Part shown: one piece after another, positions 13,601 through 25,390 of the stretch
Layout: every line of letters starts with the position of its first letter
Position numbering within the stretch: the first letter of the stretch is position 1
Assembly: GCA_025890175.1 (NCBI GenBank)
Contig: JANPYM010000008.1
Span: 391,501 to 455,500, forward strand
Direction: 5' to 3'
DNA: 64,000 nucleotides
Source: Ciborinia camelliae
Lineage: Eukaryota > Ascomycota > Leotiomycetes > Helotiales > Sclerotiniaceae
The notes under the pieces: model-generated
The model's database searches: none
What the model was told of the DNA's origin: nothing
Seen by the model: the letters and a program-made list of their open reading frames with translations, nothing else
Position numbers and translations under genes: made by a program

Positions 13601-14004
13601 AAGATATTCTTCGTATTTAGATGTCCTTTGATATTCTAATACTATCAATACTCCGTATTGCGATTGATGATGAATTTTTTATTATATATTCTTAGGTGTG
13701 TGACTATTAACTCATCATTATATACACACCAACAATTCAAGGTTGGCGTTCTCACGTGATGTTATGGAGACTTATCGAATCGTGGGGTTGAAGCTTAATA
13801 TGATGCAACACAAGTTAGCTTCCATTACGATAAACATCAATCTACGTTTTATACTCTCTCTACCCACCTAGGTAGATTCAAACCTTCTACATCTAGTTCA
13901 CTTTATTGAAATCATACTCAATACGTCACGTTATACATGATAATACTATTCAACCATCTAAACACTTGACCATCAATTCATTTTCTCAATATCAACCATA
14001 CAAA
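10640..14004. other. Intergenic DNA rich in simple repeats
   Basis: No gene is supported. It holds CT-rich and (AACCAC)n tracts at 10850-11000, TTTCAG repeats at 11095-11118, GGTATGGTAC-like repeats at 11212-11255, CATC tracts, (TGGTG)n at 12924-12965, and copies of the CCTAGGTA palindrome at about 11955 and 13868. The many short open frames translate these tracts. The last few hundred bases should contain the promoter of the VPS37-like gene. Confidence 0.6.
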
Positions 14005-15093
14005 ATGACATCTTCACCTTCACCTTCACCATATCCTAATGCTCCCTCATCAAGTTATACCCCTCATCGAAACTCTCAATCCTACTCTGGTCTAGATACC
14101 AATGCACCACCACCACCACCACCCAAACCTCATTCCCGAGATGTGAGTCGTCAAGGTACACCTGCGGGAAGTGGGAATCCATCATTTTCTCGACCGGGAG
14201 AACCATCGACTTCTTCAACAGAAACTCCAATCCAATGCGAAGATGAAAGTCATGATGATCCTGAACAGGTTCAATCCAATCTGTCTCTGGAAGATCCGGG
14301 CGATCAATGGCTTCCGGATTTGTTGTTGGGGAAATCGTATGTATTACCACACCCTTATGCTGTTGAACATTACATCGCATTGCATTACCTCAAAACTACA
14401 CTACACACTTCTTTCTTATCCTACCTATCATGATCTTGATGAATGTCTTTTATTACATTTATAAATATCGCTTTAGTGTACATTAAGTAGTATTACTAAA
14501 GTTGGTAGAAGGAATGAGGATAATAACCACATACCATCTCATCACATCACCTTAGAATAATTAACAAACAATTTTTAACACTGACCCCCCCCTCCCCCAG
14601 AAAACAAGACCTCGCATCCATCCTCTCCAACCCCACCCTCCTAGCCGCCCTCACCCACTCCAAACGCACCTCGCACCCCTCGATCTCGGCATCCCACGAA
14701 CCCATCCAAACCACCATCAACGACAACCTCACCCTCGCCACCCACCTCGACAAGGTCGCTTCGCGCCTCCAGCACCTGCGCGCCGCCATCCAAACCCAAC
14801 TCCTCGCGACGCACGCCCTGGAACGGCAGTGGAAACAAAAACAGGCCGAGATGGATCGCGCGCTCGCCCCGTTTGCCCCCAGCTCGCTCTATCAGCAGTT
14901 GGCGCAGGGCGTCGCCGAACAGGAAATGATCTGTAGGGCGATGGAGGAGAGTTTCCTCGAGGCCCAGGATGTGCTGGGCGAGAGGGACGTGTTGGATTGG
15001 GTCAGGAGGTTTCGGGATTCTAAGGGCGTTTTTTATCGGAGGAGGGAGTGGAAGGATAGGTGGGATGAGGGGAGGGTGGGGGGTTGGAGGTGA
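14005..15093 (+). CDS. VPS37-like ESCRT-I subunit (Mod_r domain), two exons
   Basis: Exon 1 is 14005-14336 and exon 2 14601-15093, with GTATGT donor and CCCCCAG acceptor; the frame closes and gives 274 aa. The N-terminal ~100 residues are Ser/Pro-rich and low in complexity, with a PPPPPP run. From residue ~108 (LLLGKS, then DLASILSNPTLLAALTHS) to the end the protein matches the Mod_r/VPS37 C-terminal type: a helical coiled segment (HLDKVASRLQHLRAAI, ALERQWKQKQAEMD) and an acidic-aromatic tail. VPS37 is a core subunit of ESCRT-I, with VPS23, VPS28 and MVB12, sorting ubiquitinated cargo into multivesicular endosomes. The start at 14005 is the ATG nearest the conserved part; an in-frame ATG at 13906 would add 33 residues. 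Exon 2 is much richer in G+C than exon 1. Family call by motif memory only. Confidence 0.78.
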
Positions 15094-15455
15094 GGGGGCG
15101 ATGGATGGGTTGGGATGGGGTGGAGATGTGTTTATTTATATACTTATATGCATAGGTACTTAGGTACATAGATACAAATTCCCAATACCGAGCGTCAAGT
15201 TGCTGGATCTTTACATTCCCATCCCGAGTCGATAATACTACCTAGGTACGCGAAACTACCTACTGGTGACTTGACCAAATTCATTCATCCTAGCACTTTA
15301 TTTATCTACCTACCTACCTAGACGATCTAGATGACCTAGACGACCTACCTCGGATCAAGAAAACTTCGTAAGGGAACTGATGTGATGTGATGTGATGTGA
15401 TGTAACGTGATGTGATGGAGTGACGCTCCCGGAATCGGGAAAGTTTTGGATATCT
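15094..15455. other. Intergenic DNA after the VPS37-like gene
   Basis: Presumed 3' flank. It contains a CCTAGGTA palindrome copy (about 15240) and TGTGATGTGATG repeats at 15380-15415. No gene. Confidence 0.55.
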
Positions 15456-15604
15456 AGATGGGAGGTTGATAGATGGGAGGTTGATAGATGGGAGGTTGAT
15501 CGTTGGTGGGTAGGTAAGGTAGGTAAGGTAGGTAAGGTAGGTAAGGTAGGTAAGGTAGGTAAGGTAGGTAAGGTAGGTAAGGTAGGTAAGGTAGGTAAGG
15601 TAGG
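15456..15604. repeat. 15-bp and 9-bp tandem repeats
   Basis: Three exact copies of the 15-mer AGATGGGAGGTTGAT (15456-15500), then about ten copies of the 9-mer GTAAGGTAG (15511-15604). An open frame through them reads as a KVG repeat, but it translates simple repeat DNA. Confidence 0.92.
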
Positions 15605-15714
15605 GAGATGGATGGACGATAGAAGTTTAGTGAGCTAAGGCATGTAAGTATTTATATGTTTGATTGTTTGCTTGCTTGCTCGCTTGCTCACTTGTTTGTA
15701 ATGTAATATATAGC

Positions 15715-15888
15715 AGATAGATAGATAAATAGATAGATAGATAGATAAATAGATAAATAGATAAATAGATAGATAGATAAATAGATAAATAAATAAATAG
15801 ATAAATAGATAGATAGATAGATAGATAGATAAATAGATAAATAGATAGATAAATAAATAGATAGATAGATAGATAGATAGATAAATAT
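15715..15888. repeat. (GATA)/(AATA) compound microsatellite
   Basis: About 170 bp of interleaved GATA and AATA units. The reverse strand gives an artificial open frame of repeated IYLS residues. Confidence 0.95.
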
Positions 15889-18501
15889 CGATATAGATTT
15901 GATAGGTTTGGGAAAAGAAGAGGAAATAGGAAATATGAGATGTGAGATGTGAGAGCAATGGGGTAAATAGCGGTAGCGGTGCGAGTAGAAGTGGAGTTAG
16001 TAGATGAATGGATGAGGTGAGGTGAGATGAGATGGAGAAGTTCGTTTTGGGGCATAGGGGAAGGTGAAGAGGTCAAGAGAAGAAAATTGGTCGATGGATG
16101 GAGTTATGGTTATAATGTGAAATGGATAGGTTGGTCGAGTCTTGGTTTGTTTTTGAATCATAAAATAGATATCTAAATATGTAAATATGTATATCATGAA
16201 TCGTCGGGCTTGATTTAATCTGATTTATCTATCTGAGTGGATAGAGCAAAGAAGAGTGGTATTGCTAACTCACTGACTGGCTGGCTGGCTGGTGGGAAGC
16301 AGTTAGATTTGCATATGAATCAAGAGTGTATATATAGTAAATAAATAAGATGAAGATTAGCAGGGAAAGTTATATAAAAGTATTTGATTTTGAGGGGGAA
16401 AAACGGAAATAAAGAGATAAAAGGAGATATAGAGGGAGAAATAGAGGAAGAAATGAGGAAGTGGGAAGTGGGAATATATATGATTAACCGAATAATTCGC
16501 ATAATCAAGAAGTTAATACCGTACTACTTGGTTTTCCAGTTCCTGGAGATGGTAAACCCGCTTAATATTAGCGTAAATGTGCCTATGTTAACAATTGGTA
16601 TTAATGTCTAAACGTGAAGTCATTGGTTCAATCGATTGGTAGAATGTTAAGCGGGCGCTCTTCAAGTTGAGATTGAGATATTATTGATGGATAGAAGTGA
16701 GGGAAGAAGGAGCGCTGGAATATCCAATATATGAATTTGTGAATAAATGGATATTAAGATAGATCTTACAAATAGAATAAGTCTAATGACCTCGATTAAT
16801 GATATGATTTAATCAAATTTAATCTTATCTGATATCAGCAGGTAATCTGATTAGACTTCGAGATTTTAAGCGATGAATATAAAGGAGAGGATATTAAGCA
16901 TTATATTATTGTGTGTCGAGCTAAGTTCTATGGAATCGGAGATTCCATATTACTTAGCTCGATGACTAAGCTAGTGTATGTAGAACTACCTTATATCAAC
17001 AGAGGAACAGAGGAGAGAAGAGAAGAGAACTTGAAATGAAATTGAAATTTGATGACATGGGATGGCATGGAATGGAACAACATGGAATAGAATGACAAAA
17101 CGATTCGATTGTGTATTTGGGTTCGGGTTTATTGTAATTAGATTTTGGATTTTAGATAGAAGGGGGGGAGGGAAGGAAGGGAGAGAGAGGGTATGGATAG
17201 TATTGTAATAGTGGTAGGAGTTAGAGCGGAAAGAAAAGGAAAGAATAACCTCATCTCAATATATTCATTTCATTCCACTGCCATATACAATAGAATTTTG
17301 GAGACTGGGAGATATTTACTTCATTCATCAATCTAAGTTGTACTTTAATTTAATATCTGTTGTATATGTAGGTAGGTACCTACGTAGACACCTTGTTTAT
17401 GAATGATATAAATACCGCGAATATTTTCTAAATTACTAAAACTTAAGGTAATACTCTCCAAGCTTCAACTCCCAACTCACTTCAACTCCTATTTATATAC
17501 CTCATCTCATCTCAACTCTTTCCTTCTCATACCTTCATTAAAACCCCCAATTAAAGATTTGCCAGTACTTGCCCAATGCCATATGGCCAATGTTGCGAGC
17601 ATTAGTAAACGACTCTAAAGAATATTCGGCGATAACCTTTTCGGCCGTTGTTTCACCTACTAAGTAGACGGTTGATTGGGTGCGGTTAGTAGAGAAGGAG
17701 GGAAAGGGGGATTAATTGATATTGGTATTGAAATGGTAGGGGTTTGCGGGACAGAGATGAAGAATAATGCTGAGGTGGAATCACAAAGAGAGAAGACCAC
17801 TTCTTGTTGTATGTATGGATATCAAGCCCAGACAGTATCTTTACCGATAGCATATGTATTATTTATTCAAGATAAAAAAGACCTGTTGTTGAAGTTTATA
17901 ACACTGCTTCCTCGTCACGGGGCATATTGATCATCTGGTTGGCTCTTGGAAATAGGCGTTTGTTGTCCTCGGGAGGCATATTTAGAGCTGAAACTAATGA
18001 AGAAATGGAATGTATGTAACTGAATACCCTGCTAAATCCAACACGTGGGCATATCCATAATTGATAGGTGCGAACTAGATATGTTTCCATCCAATATAAA
18101 CAATGAACTAATTAGTAGGTGTGAAACTCGATTGGAAAAATGAACTTTCAATCTTCTAATTCGATTCGGAAAATGGTCCATTAATGTCCCAAGTCAAACT
18201 ATGCAACAGCGTATCAATAGTAGAAACAATGTAGGGATGCCAACTTCGGCCACCCCTCTCGCATATGCGTTCAGTGGAATGTTCGGATTGGAAGAATCCA
18301 TGTAAATGTGAGGCTTCTGACGTTTTAGATCCATACTTTCGTACAGTATCGATTTCCGTTGTGTTGCATCCTTACAATTCATTTCACCACACATTTTGTT
18401 TCACCCACGAATAAAAGTATCAAATTTTCCGCCGTGCCGATTTTCTGGAAATATGCATCGGTGCCTAATAACCTTAGGACTTGCGCCCTAAAAAGACACG
18501 A
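15889..18501. other. Intergenic DNA without recognisable gene
   Basis: Scattered short repeats (GGCTGGCTGGCTGG at 16276; GGAATGGAATGG-like words at 17060-17095) and one inverted repeat, listed separately. From about 17.45 kb on, microsatellites stop. A small open frame at 17676-17930 has no features that would support it. Confidence 0.55.
16916..16962. repeat. 11-bp inverted repeat with inner stem
   Basis: TCGAGCTAAGT (16916-16926) is the exact reverse complement of ACTTAGCTCGA (16952-16962). An inner pair TGGAATC/GATTCCA (16931-16937 and 16941-16947) closes on a 3-base loop GGA. This makes a well-formed hairpin of about 47 nt, possibly a small structured RNA, a mobile-hairpin scar or a gene-end signal. 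No neighbouring gene explains it. Confidence 0.75.
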
Positions 18502-19700
18502 TTAATACCTGAATCCCCATCTCCGGTTACCTAGAACAGCAAAAGATTTTCTCCCAGCAACACCACCTTGTATTGCGACAAATATAAGCTCGACTTTCGA
18601 AATCGTATTCGCCTTGTCAAAGAGAAGGACTGCGGGGTTATCTTGACTTGAATATGGCTTCTTGTTGAGCATAGGCACCTGCACGATTATATCGAAGGGC
18701 AAATGCATATATATCAAGGCCTCCGAGGACACCGTGTGATATGATGAGGCAGATAAGATGTTGCGTGTTTGAACAAAAATGAGAAACTCTCGCAGTTGCC
18801 GCCAAACGATCCGATGTGTGACTGCTTTGACGACGAGGAGGTAAACATTGTGCAGTTGTGTTAAAAGTAGTGGCACATTGGTATTGTTTTTAAGGGTTTG
18901 AAATACTCTATCGAAAAGGATTAGCGATGATCTCGATAGTTCATTTGACTTTAGATGGAGGTTCTGGCAGGGTTTAGTATTCCTCATCAAAAAGCGACCG
19001 TCTTTGGACCTCCATTCGCGGATCATTATCAAACGCACGACGCTATGATCTGGCTGAGAGGAAAGTCATACCTTTAAGAAGAGATGTAACGGAATAGCCT
19101 TGTCGTCGACAATCACACTCCATGTTTAACCCTTGACCTGGAATCCTGCCTCGACGTTCACGTTGATAATGAGAGATGTAGAGCCAAATGAATTCTAAAA
19201 CTCCTACCTTTGCGCAATTTCCATCGTGACCAAGTATTGAAGTTCTTGGTTTTGAGGATTATTCCGCAATTGATGTTTATTTGTATTGTTCCAGGACACA
19301 TTCTCCGCAGAATCCTTACAAACATAACATCAATCTTCCTGCTAGCTCTCCACTATTTTCGACTAGGTTCTTGTTTTCCGTGCGATCTAATCTCCCAACA
19401 ATAATTTGAACGGTTTCGAAACGATGCTCAAATAACGCCAAAGGATCGAGCAACAACAAGAGGACCAAATTTGTGACTTCCTGGTCAACATGATGAGTAT
19501 GGCTTTACTGCTTCAGGATAATTCAGAGGCTGAAAGTTGTCTCGTTTTGATGAATCCGCCGACAAACACTTCGATGTGAACAAATGCACTCACTCATACG
19601 CCCAAAGGCGATGATATACTCTCCTGTGTTTGTGTCTTGCATCATTTCCCTTCGGCGAACAGAGGGCGATAACAAACCTAAGGGATGATTAAAGATAGGT
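18502..19700 (-). pseudogene. Possible decayed or complex minus-strand gene, unrecognised
   Basis: The longest open frame (19038-18502, 178 aa) contains hydrophobic stretches and no domain I know. Upstream on the same strand, protein-like segments continue in alternating frames: from about 19690 (a run including TNTGEYIIAFGRM and a CICSHRSVC motif), from about 19510 (a Leu-rich run then DPLALFEHRFETVQIIVGRL), from about 19340, and from about 19145. Apparent splice signals between the last two blocks would give an intron of only 22 nt (19050-19071), too short to be real. This suggests a frameshifted, decaying gene, but the segments could be chance. There is no stop-free model to propose and no function assigned. 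Confidence 0.2.
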
Positions 19701-21006
19701 CAACTCACACATAGTAAACCGCCCTGGGCGATCGCGTATATGACACACAGAAACATATGTATATATATATGATCAGATATTTCCTTCACTTCTCCAAACC
19801 ATCTTTGATTCATGATTGCGAGTGCATATCTTCGAAATCAGACCGCATATTATTGCAAAATTTTCAGGAAAAAACGACTCCACTACTCTCTCGGTACCGA
19901 GCTCTGTTCCTTTTTGAGGAATTATCCCAGCACGAGCATATATCGTTATGCCGGCTATATGCAACGGTCAGCCATATCTGCGTGTTAAATCGTAACGATT
20001 TTTGGTATCCGTCCTAGAATCACATATCTAGGCATCCATCCCGTTTGTCTGTTTTTTGGGGTGTAAAGCTTTTATTCCTCAGCCTTTTCGACTTGTTTTG
20101 TGCAACGCATTCTGTGTTTATATGATTCTAGTCTCCAGTCGCTGATCAGGCTAGCTTATGGATAGTATGCAAGTCTGGGTAGTGTGCGCATCCAGCATCA
20201 TACCTTCTTTTTGCATTCATTTGATCTCTGCTGTTTTCTTCTTGTCGGCCAAAAAACAATTCATGCGATTCGAAAGCACGATATTTCCGACAAAGTTTCC
20301 ATCGCAGGAAATCCCCTGATCTTCCACTCTCTTGTCGCTGTAAGATATTGGGTTTTGAAAGAGTGATCTTCAAAACCGGGGTAGGATTCGGGCAAAATTG
20401 CGCAGCCTTCGTTATACTCATGCTGCACACAAGCAGAAACATTTCCAGTCTGCCTGGAATGCCCTCAAATACCCTTTTGTGTGGCATCATGTCCACCAAC
20501 CAAGTAATATTTTACTCAAGCCGGCAATGCCACTTTCACTCAACTAATTGACTGTATGCTACCGGCACACATTTTATCATGTGCATGCTGTTAACCAACA
20601 GGAATGGAAGATATTTTTGTACGACGCATGGTTGATTGTCGGTATCTCATTGCTGGGGTCGCTCTTTACTCGTTGTTCTAATATCTACCCCTCGATATAA
20701 TAAATATTGCTAACCTCCCCCTCTTTGACCGCGAGGAAATATCACGAAACCCTCATTGCCAAGATCTCTTATAACATAGACATCTCTCCAATTCCGACTC
20801 CATCATCCTTCCTACGAGACAAGCCAAAGCTACAAAAACCATCGAAGCACATTCTTCTACTAGACATATCATCCATCCGTACGAGACGCCTTTGAAAACC
20901 CTCCCCAGGCTTGAACAGATTAATTTGCTATCAATTGCTTACCCCACTGGCACCAACATTTGTCGCGAAAGCAGTTCCAATATTCTACGGTAGTACGGGC
21001 ACTGGG
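19701..21006. other. Intergenic DNA upstream of the first zinc-finger gene
   Basis: No convincing gene. A minus-strand open frame at 20499-20146 (117 aa) has no recognised features. The final part should hold the promoter of the gene at 21007; TATAATAAATATT at 20696-20708 is a loose TATA-like candidate. Confidence 0.45.
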
Positions 21007-22554
21007 ATGAACTTCAACCACGACAAAGATAGCCTCTTGTCGGCTCAAACACCATCGCGGAACTATGCTGAAGATAATGGGAACATTGGATACACACAGA
21101 GTTGCGATTCTTATGTGGGAAATTACACATCTATATATCCAAAACTTAAGCATTCTCAAGACGCGTCACGTTCACCCCTTGGAATCTCTCATGACTCTGG
21201 CAAACATAATCAACCTGCCTACGCAAGCTTTGTACAAAGTTCAGAATCATTATACCATAACGGAACATACACTTCATTGCCTACTAATTTCGCTTCACAT
21301 AATGTGGACAATGCTGCTCCATTGTTTTCAATTTCCAATGATTTGAATGGAGATACAAATCTAGTATCTAGATTTCACGCTTCCAGGCCCCCTATTTTCA
21401 CTATCACATCTTATAAAGATCAATTCAATACCAAAACCTTCGATGTTGGGTTTCCACTGCGGCAGCCGGCTACCACCATTATTGAAGGGCCAAATACATA
21501 TCGAAGAGACCCTCCGGAAGATCACTACCGAACCCAAGTCTTCTTACCAAGCTTATCGCCGGATCCAACTGCAAAATACAGTCATTATGATTCTGCTTCT
21601 AGCGTTATATTCAAGCAAGACGGCTCTGGGAATCACTTGGCGCAACTTCCCCAAGCACTTACGTCATACTCTTCATATACGAACTCTAGTTCTTCGAGCA
21701 CAGCACCGAACCTGCTACTTTCGAATAGAGATACTGCATTCAATGTCCCTAAAGTGCCTCAAGCTCCTACGTGGAAAGGTTCTGAGATTTCGACTTCTCA
21801 ATTGAATGCGAGTACTCCGTCTAACGATCTGTTATATCCACCAAATACCTCCCCTCAATACGCGCAATCTCAAAATGATTTTGATATGGCGTTTCTAGCA
21901 GAGCATACTCCAGTCCCGAGCAATTATCCCCACCATATCTCCCAATCGCCTTACACTCCTATCACGTATCAGCAGCGTGCTTCTAGCCATAACAACTCAT
22001 ATCTGACAACACCGTCTTACCTATCACCCAGCATCCAAAGTCAAGAGGATATTCAAAGCTTAGATCAGGACGAAAGTTTTGACCTTGATTCTCCACATAC
22101 CGCGTCAATTGACCCACCTTGCCCAGGAAGTTTTCCAAGCATGTGTCCACATCCTGGGTGTCAGACCAAGCGAACAAATAAGCCCAGGTTGTACAATAGA
22201 TACAAAGACTGGCAATACCATTTCAAACGTGTTCACGCCAAGAAATTTATCTGTGGAATAGCGAATTGCCTGAACGGTGATAAGAAGTACGGCACAGAAG
22301 CAGAAGCTAGGCGTCACCGACTCACTGTTCATCGTTATGGCGAAGCAGATGCTAAGCGCTGGGCTTGCCATATTCCAAATTGCCAACGCAATAAGAAGGT
22401 GTTTATCAGAAGCGACAAGTACAAAGAACACTGTGATAGATGGCACGGCCCGTTCCCTTGCCAGTACCTGGGCTGTGTAAGAGGACCTAATCATGGATGC
22501 AAGGATCAAAATGCACTTGATAACCATTATCGAAAAGAGCATAAAGTAACTTGA
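21007..22554 (+). CDS. C-x4-C zinc-finger protein, paralogue 1
   Basis: Single open frame of 515 aa from the first in-frame ATG (21007); the frame is open further upstream but without an ATG. Residues 1 to ~370 are Ser/Pro/Tyr/Asn-rich and look disordered. The C-terminal ~135 residues (from about residue 380) hold four zinc fingers, all C-x4-C ... H-x4-H: CPHPGC..HFKRVH, CGIANC..HRLTVH, CHIPNC..HCDRWH and CQYLGC..HYRKEH, with long and variable spacing inside the fingers. The DKYKEHCDRWHGP and CVRG segments recur in the paralogue at 25.4 kb. The arrangement (disordered N-terminus, C-terminal finger block) is that of a DNA-binding or chromatin protein, but no target or pathway can be read from the sequence. 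It is first of three same-strand paralogues. Confidence 0.8.
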   Translation: MNFNHDKDSLLSAQTPSRNYAEDNGNIGYTQSCDSYVGNYTSIYPKLKHSQDASRSPLGISHDSGKHNQPAYASFVQSSESLYHNGTYTSLPTNFASHNVDNAAPLFSISNDLNGDTNLVSRFHASRPPIFTITSYKDQFNTKTFDVGFPLRQPATTIIEGPNTYRRDPPEDHYRTQVFLPSLSPDPTAKYSHYDSASSVIFKQDGSGNHLAQLPQALTSYSSYTNSSSSSTAPNLLLSNRDTAFNVPKVPQAPTWKGSEISTSQLNASTPSNDLLYPPNTSPQYAQSQNDFDMAFLAEHTPVPSNYPHHISQSPYTPITYQQRASSHNNSYLTTPSYLSPSIQSQEDIQSLDQDESFDLDSPHTASIDPPCPGSFPSMCPHPGCQTKRTNKPRLYNRYKDWQYHFKRVHAKKFICGIANCLNGDKKYGTEAEARRHRLTVHRYGEADAKRWACHIPNCQRNKKVFIRSDKYKEHCDRWHGPFPCQYLGCVRGPNHGCKDQNALDNHYRKEHKVT

Positions 22555-25390
22555 TATATTTGACTTCAAGTTCTCCTATATATATGCTTGACTGTATGAA
22601 TTTGCTTTGACTTGCACATATGGGTTCTTTTGAGTTAACAGTTCTCAAGCCAAGTCCTAGTTATCTTCAATTTAAATCTTGTATTAGCAATTTTCCTTAT
22701 CTGATGGGCAAGAAATTTGGGATTGAGGGGTGTTCGGTGAGGGTTTAGGCTATGGTCGTATGTTAACATGCACTCATGCATATACTGTATTGAATCGGCA
22801 AGGATATAGAGGCCATGAAATGTGCCATCGGGACATTCCTGTGCGTTGTGGTATGCTGCCTCCTCTCTGAGGCTCCCACTCTGTCCCATTACTGTACCTA
22901 ATACTTTTGCCAGTATTTTCATATGCATGATTCATCAATCGAAGCTTATGGCTGGTCGTGGAAGGACTATTTGGCGTTCAGTCGATCCTTGGAAATTGAA
23001 TTTTCAAGTCGTAAGAAGCCAAAAAACATGCCAGCCTTGCTGCCCGGCCTGCAATATATGGTGGTGGCTGGGTACAGTAGTACTCGGTAGAACTAGCGCC
23101 AAATGCAAAGACTTTCTCGACAATGGCAAGGCAAAAGCATCCCTAAGCTATATCCAAAGTCCAATAACCATCTACATATTCTCCATCATGAAGTTCACCG
23201 AAAATACACCTGGAAGAGTATTCAATAATTTTTGCAATTGTGTACGCCACAATACCATTAATTTGTAAAGAAACTCAATGTCGGCTCACACGCGCTTCAA
23301 TTGACTATTCAATCGACTCAATTACTTTTGATTGGCAACTAATCACGCATGATATTACATGGAATATGATGCCCCATATGCATTCTCAACAATTTCCGGC
23401 AAAATGTCACATTGACTGCAGGCAGACCGGGCTAAATATACGAAGAAATGCCCTGCATTGGCAAATACGAGGCCACCATGCCACGACGCATGCCAGGGCT
23501 CTCAGGCTCTGTATTTTTGAACATAATGCTTGTTGATTGTGACAGATGAAGGAAGTGAGAGATAGAATTTTGGGGCATTTCCTGTTCCCATCGCCCATCC
23601 AAGTATATTTACGATACATGTGGCCAGAATTATACTGTCTGGCGATCTCTGAAACTTTTAAGCACAGCTGCATCAGGCGGGGTATTTGCTAAGCCCCCTT
23701 CTCATTATGCAGGGCGTTATCATCACTCCCATTTACTTTATGGATGCGCAAGGCTACACATTCTCAGGCCGCCCGATTCTGTCACCCGCATCATCACATT
23801 TACCAGATTACACTTAGCAGATTACACTTGATGGCTACCACGAGATTTCGAGGCATTCTTATGATTTCTCTTATCAAAACCTGCTCGGGTGTTTTGCATT
23901 TACAATTGACTCAAGATATAAATCAAGCCCCCCTTTCAATTTGTCATTTTTCTCTACAGTGACGGTCACTTTTTTTTTCGGTTACTACCCTGAGCATAGA
24001 AGAACTTCCATCCCAATACGAGTTCAATGCGTCCTTCTTGAGTTTAAATTTTGAACCACCATGCTCAAAATCACCGGCTTTTCCTCTTGTCGTTTTCATA
24101 CGCCATGGGAGAAGCTGCCGCCACTTACTCGGCTATATCCTCTGAGAACCCGAATAAATATTTTTGAGTCTCCATGACAAACAGTACGTGTATTCTTTAC
24201 TAAAAAATGTAATTGGTATCTTACTGTTCTACTGTTATTCACGTTTCATGCGCTAACAATTTTATAGACAGAACATTGATAGAAATCTCTAGTGGAGAAT
24301 CTACAAATGCGCATTTATTTGTATTGGGGCCAGAGACTGCGTATCCTAGTAATTCACTACTATGAGCTACTTGTGGTGGATTATCTACGAAGAGTAGAGC
24401 AGGACTCCATTCCCCCCTTTGGAGTCAAAAACAGCCCACTTCGGGCCAGTTTTGAAGCTTTCACTACATACACTAGTGTTTACATGGGCCAGAGATCAGA
24501 GGAAAATTCCCTTATTCTTATAGTAGCTTACCTACCTTGTATTTGATTGAATAGCTAAGCGTGGAGATAGTCTTAATATTATAAACTGTTTTCTCAAAAT
24601 GGATCTTCGCTATGGTGCTTTTTGAGGACAAAAATTGGATACATAACACGGTTTTAGGTTTGGGGTCGTGGATCGTGCTTTTATAACCAAATAGAATGAG
24701 TTGTGCAAATTGGAAAGCGTTGAGAAAGCTTTGGGGGTGGGGAGCATTCTTATTCCGAATGGGTGGCGAATTTCTCGCTTGGGGAGCTCGAGGGGAGAAA
24801 AGGGGGTGCTTTGGGAAAAGTGGGGGTAAGCTTTCCCCTCCAGTCTCGGCACTCTGGTTCCACGATCTCAACCTACAACCTCCAACCTATTAACTCACGA
24901 TCCACGATCTTCGATTTCAAAAGACGCTAAATTTACGAGCTTTCTGTTCCAATGGCCTTGCAGTTTTTCTATCAATTTGCCTTGGTCTCCAACGCTGCTA
25001 CAATCTGGAATTCGAGCCCTAATTTTTCTGCAGAAATGGTAGAGCCATTACCCCAAAATCTGCCCCAGACTGCCCCGAATGCCCTAAATCTTTTTTTCAG
25101 CTAACGTTGCTGTTTTAATTGGAGATATGAAATACTGTTTCCTTTCATTTGAGGCTGAGCTTGGATGGACTCTCATTACATCTTCGAACCTCCTATATTT
25201 CTCATGCCCTAAGAGTTACCCTATGATGCCCTGGCATCTCTATTTGTATCTTATATTGAAGAATGATTCTCTTTCACTGAAGTTTGGCTTGGCTTGACTC
25301 TCGTTGTAGTTTCGAAAAGATTCTAGTTCTCATGCCCTAACGGTTACCCTATGATGCCGTGAATTTTCCACTTGGGTCTTCCATTGAAGC
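22555..25390. other. Intergenic DNA between zinc-finger paralogues
   Basis: About 2.8 kb with only short chance frames and no simple-sequence arrays. Two similar T/C-rich segments occur near 25120-25220 and 25260-25370; each contains CTCATGCCCTAA and GTTACCCTATGATGCC, so this is a diverged direct repeat of about 130 bp just upstream of the next gene. Confidence 0.6.
25130..25385. repeat. Diverged ~130-bp direct repeat upstream of paralogue 2
   Basis: Two copies share the order TTTC(A/T)TTGAGGCTGAGCTTGG / TTTCACTGAAGTTTGGCTTGG, then GACTCTC.TT, TCTCATGCCCTAA and GTTACCCTATGATGCC, then a TCTT.TATTGAAG-like end. They lie immediately before the ATG at 25391, so one copy could be part of the promoter or leader. 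Confidence 0.6.

Noticed and set aside
15420..15638. Open frame with a KVG repeat protein
   Set aside because: It is the translation of a 9-bp DNA repeat with no independent coding support.
15627..16076. Minus-strand frame with long IYLS repeats
   Set aside because: Translation of the (GATA)/(AATA) microsatellite; no coding signal outside it.
16600..16660. GGTTCAATCGATTGG considered as a tRNA B box
   Set aside because: No matching acceptor or D arm upstream; folding does not close.
19050..19071. Intron joining minus-strand segments near 19.05 kb
   Set aside because: Good-looking GTATGA and CAG ends, but the interval is only 22 nt, below a workable intron size.
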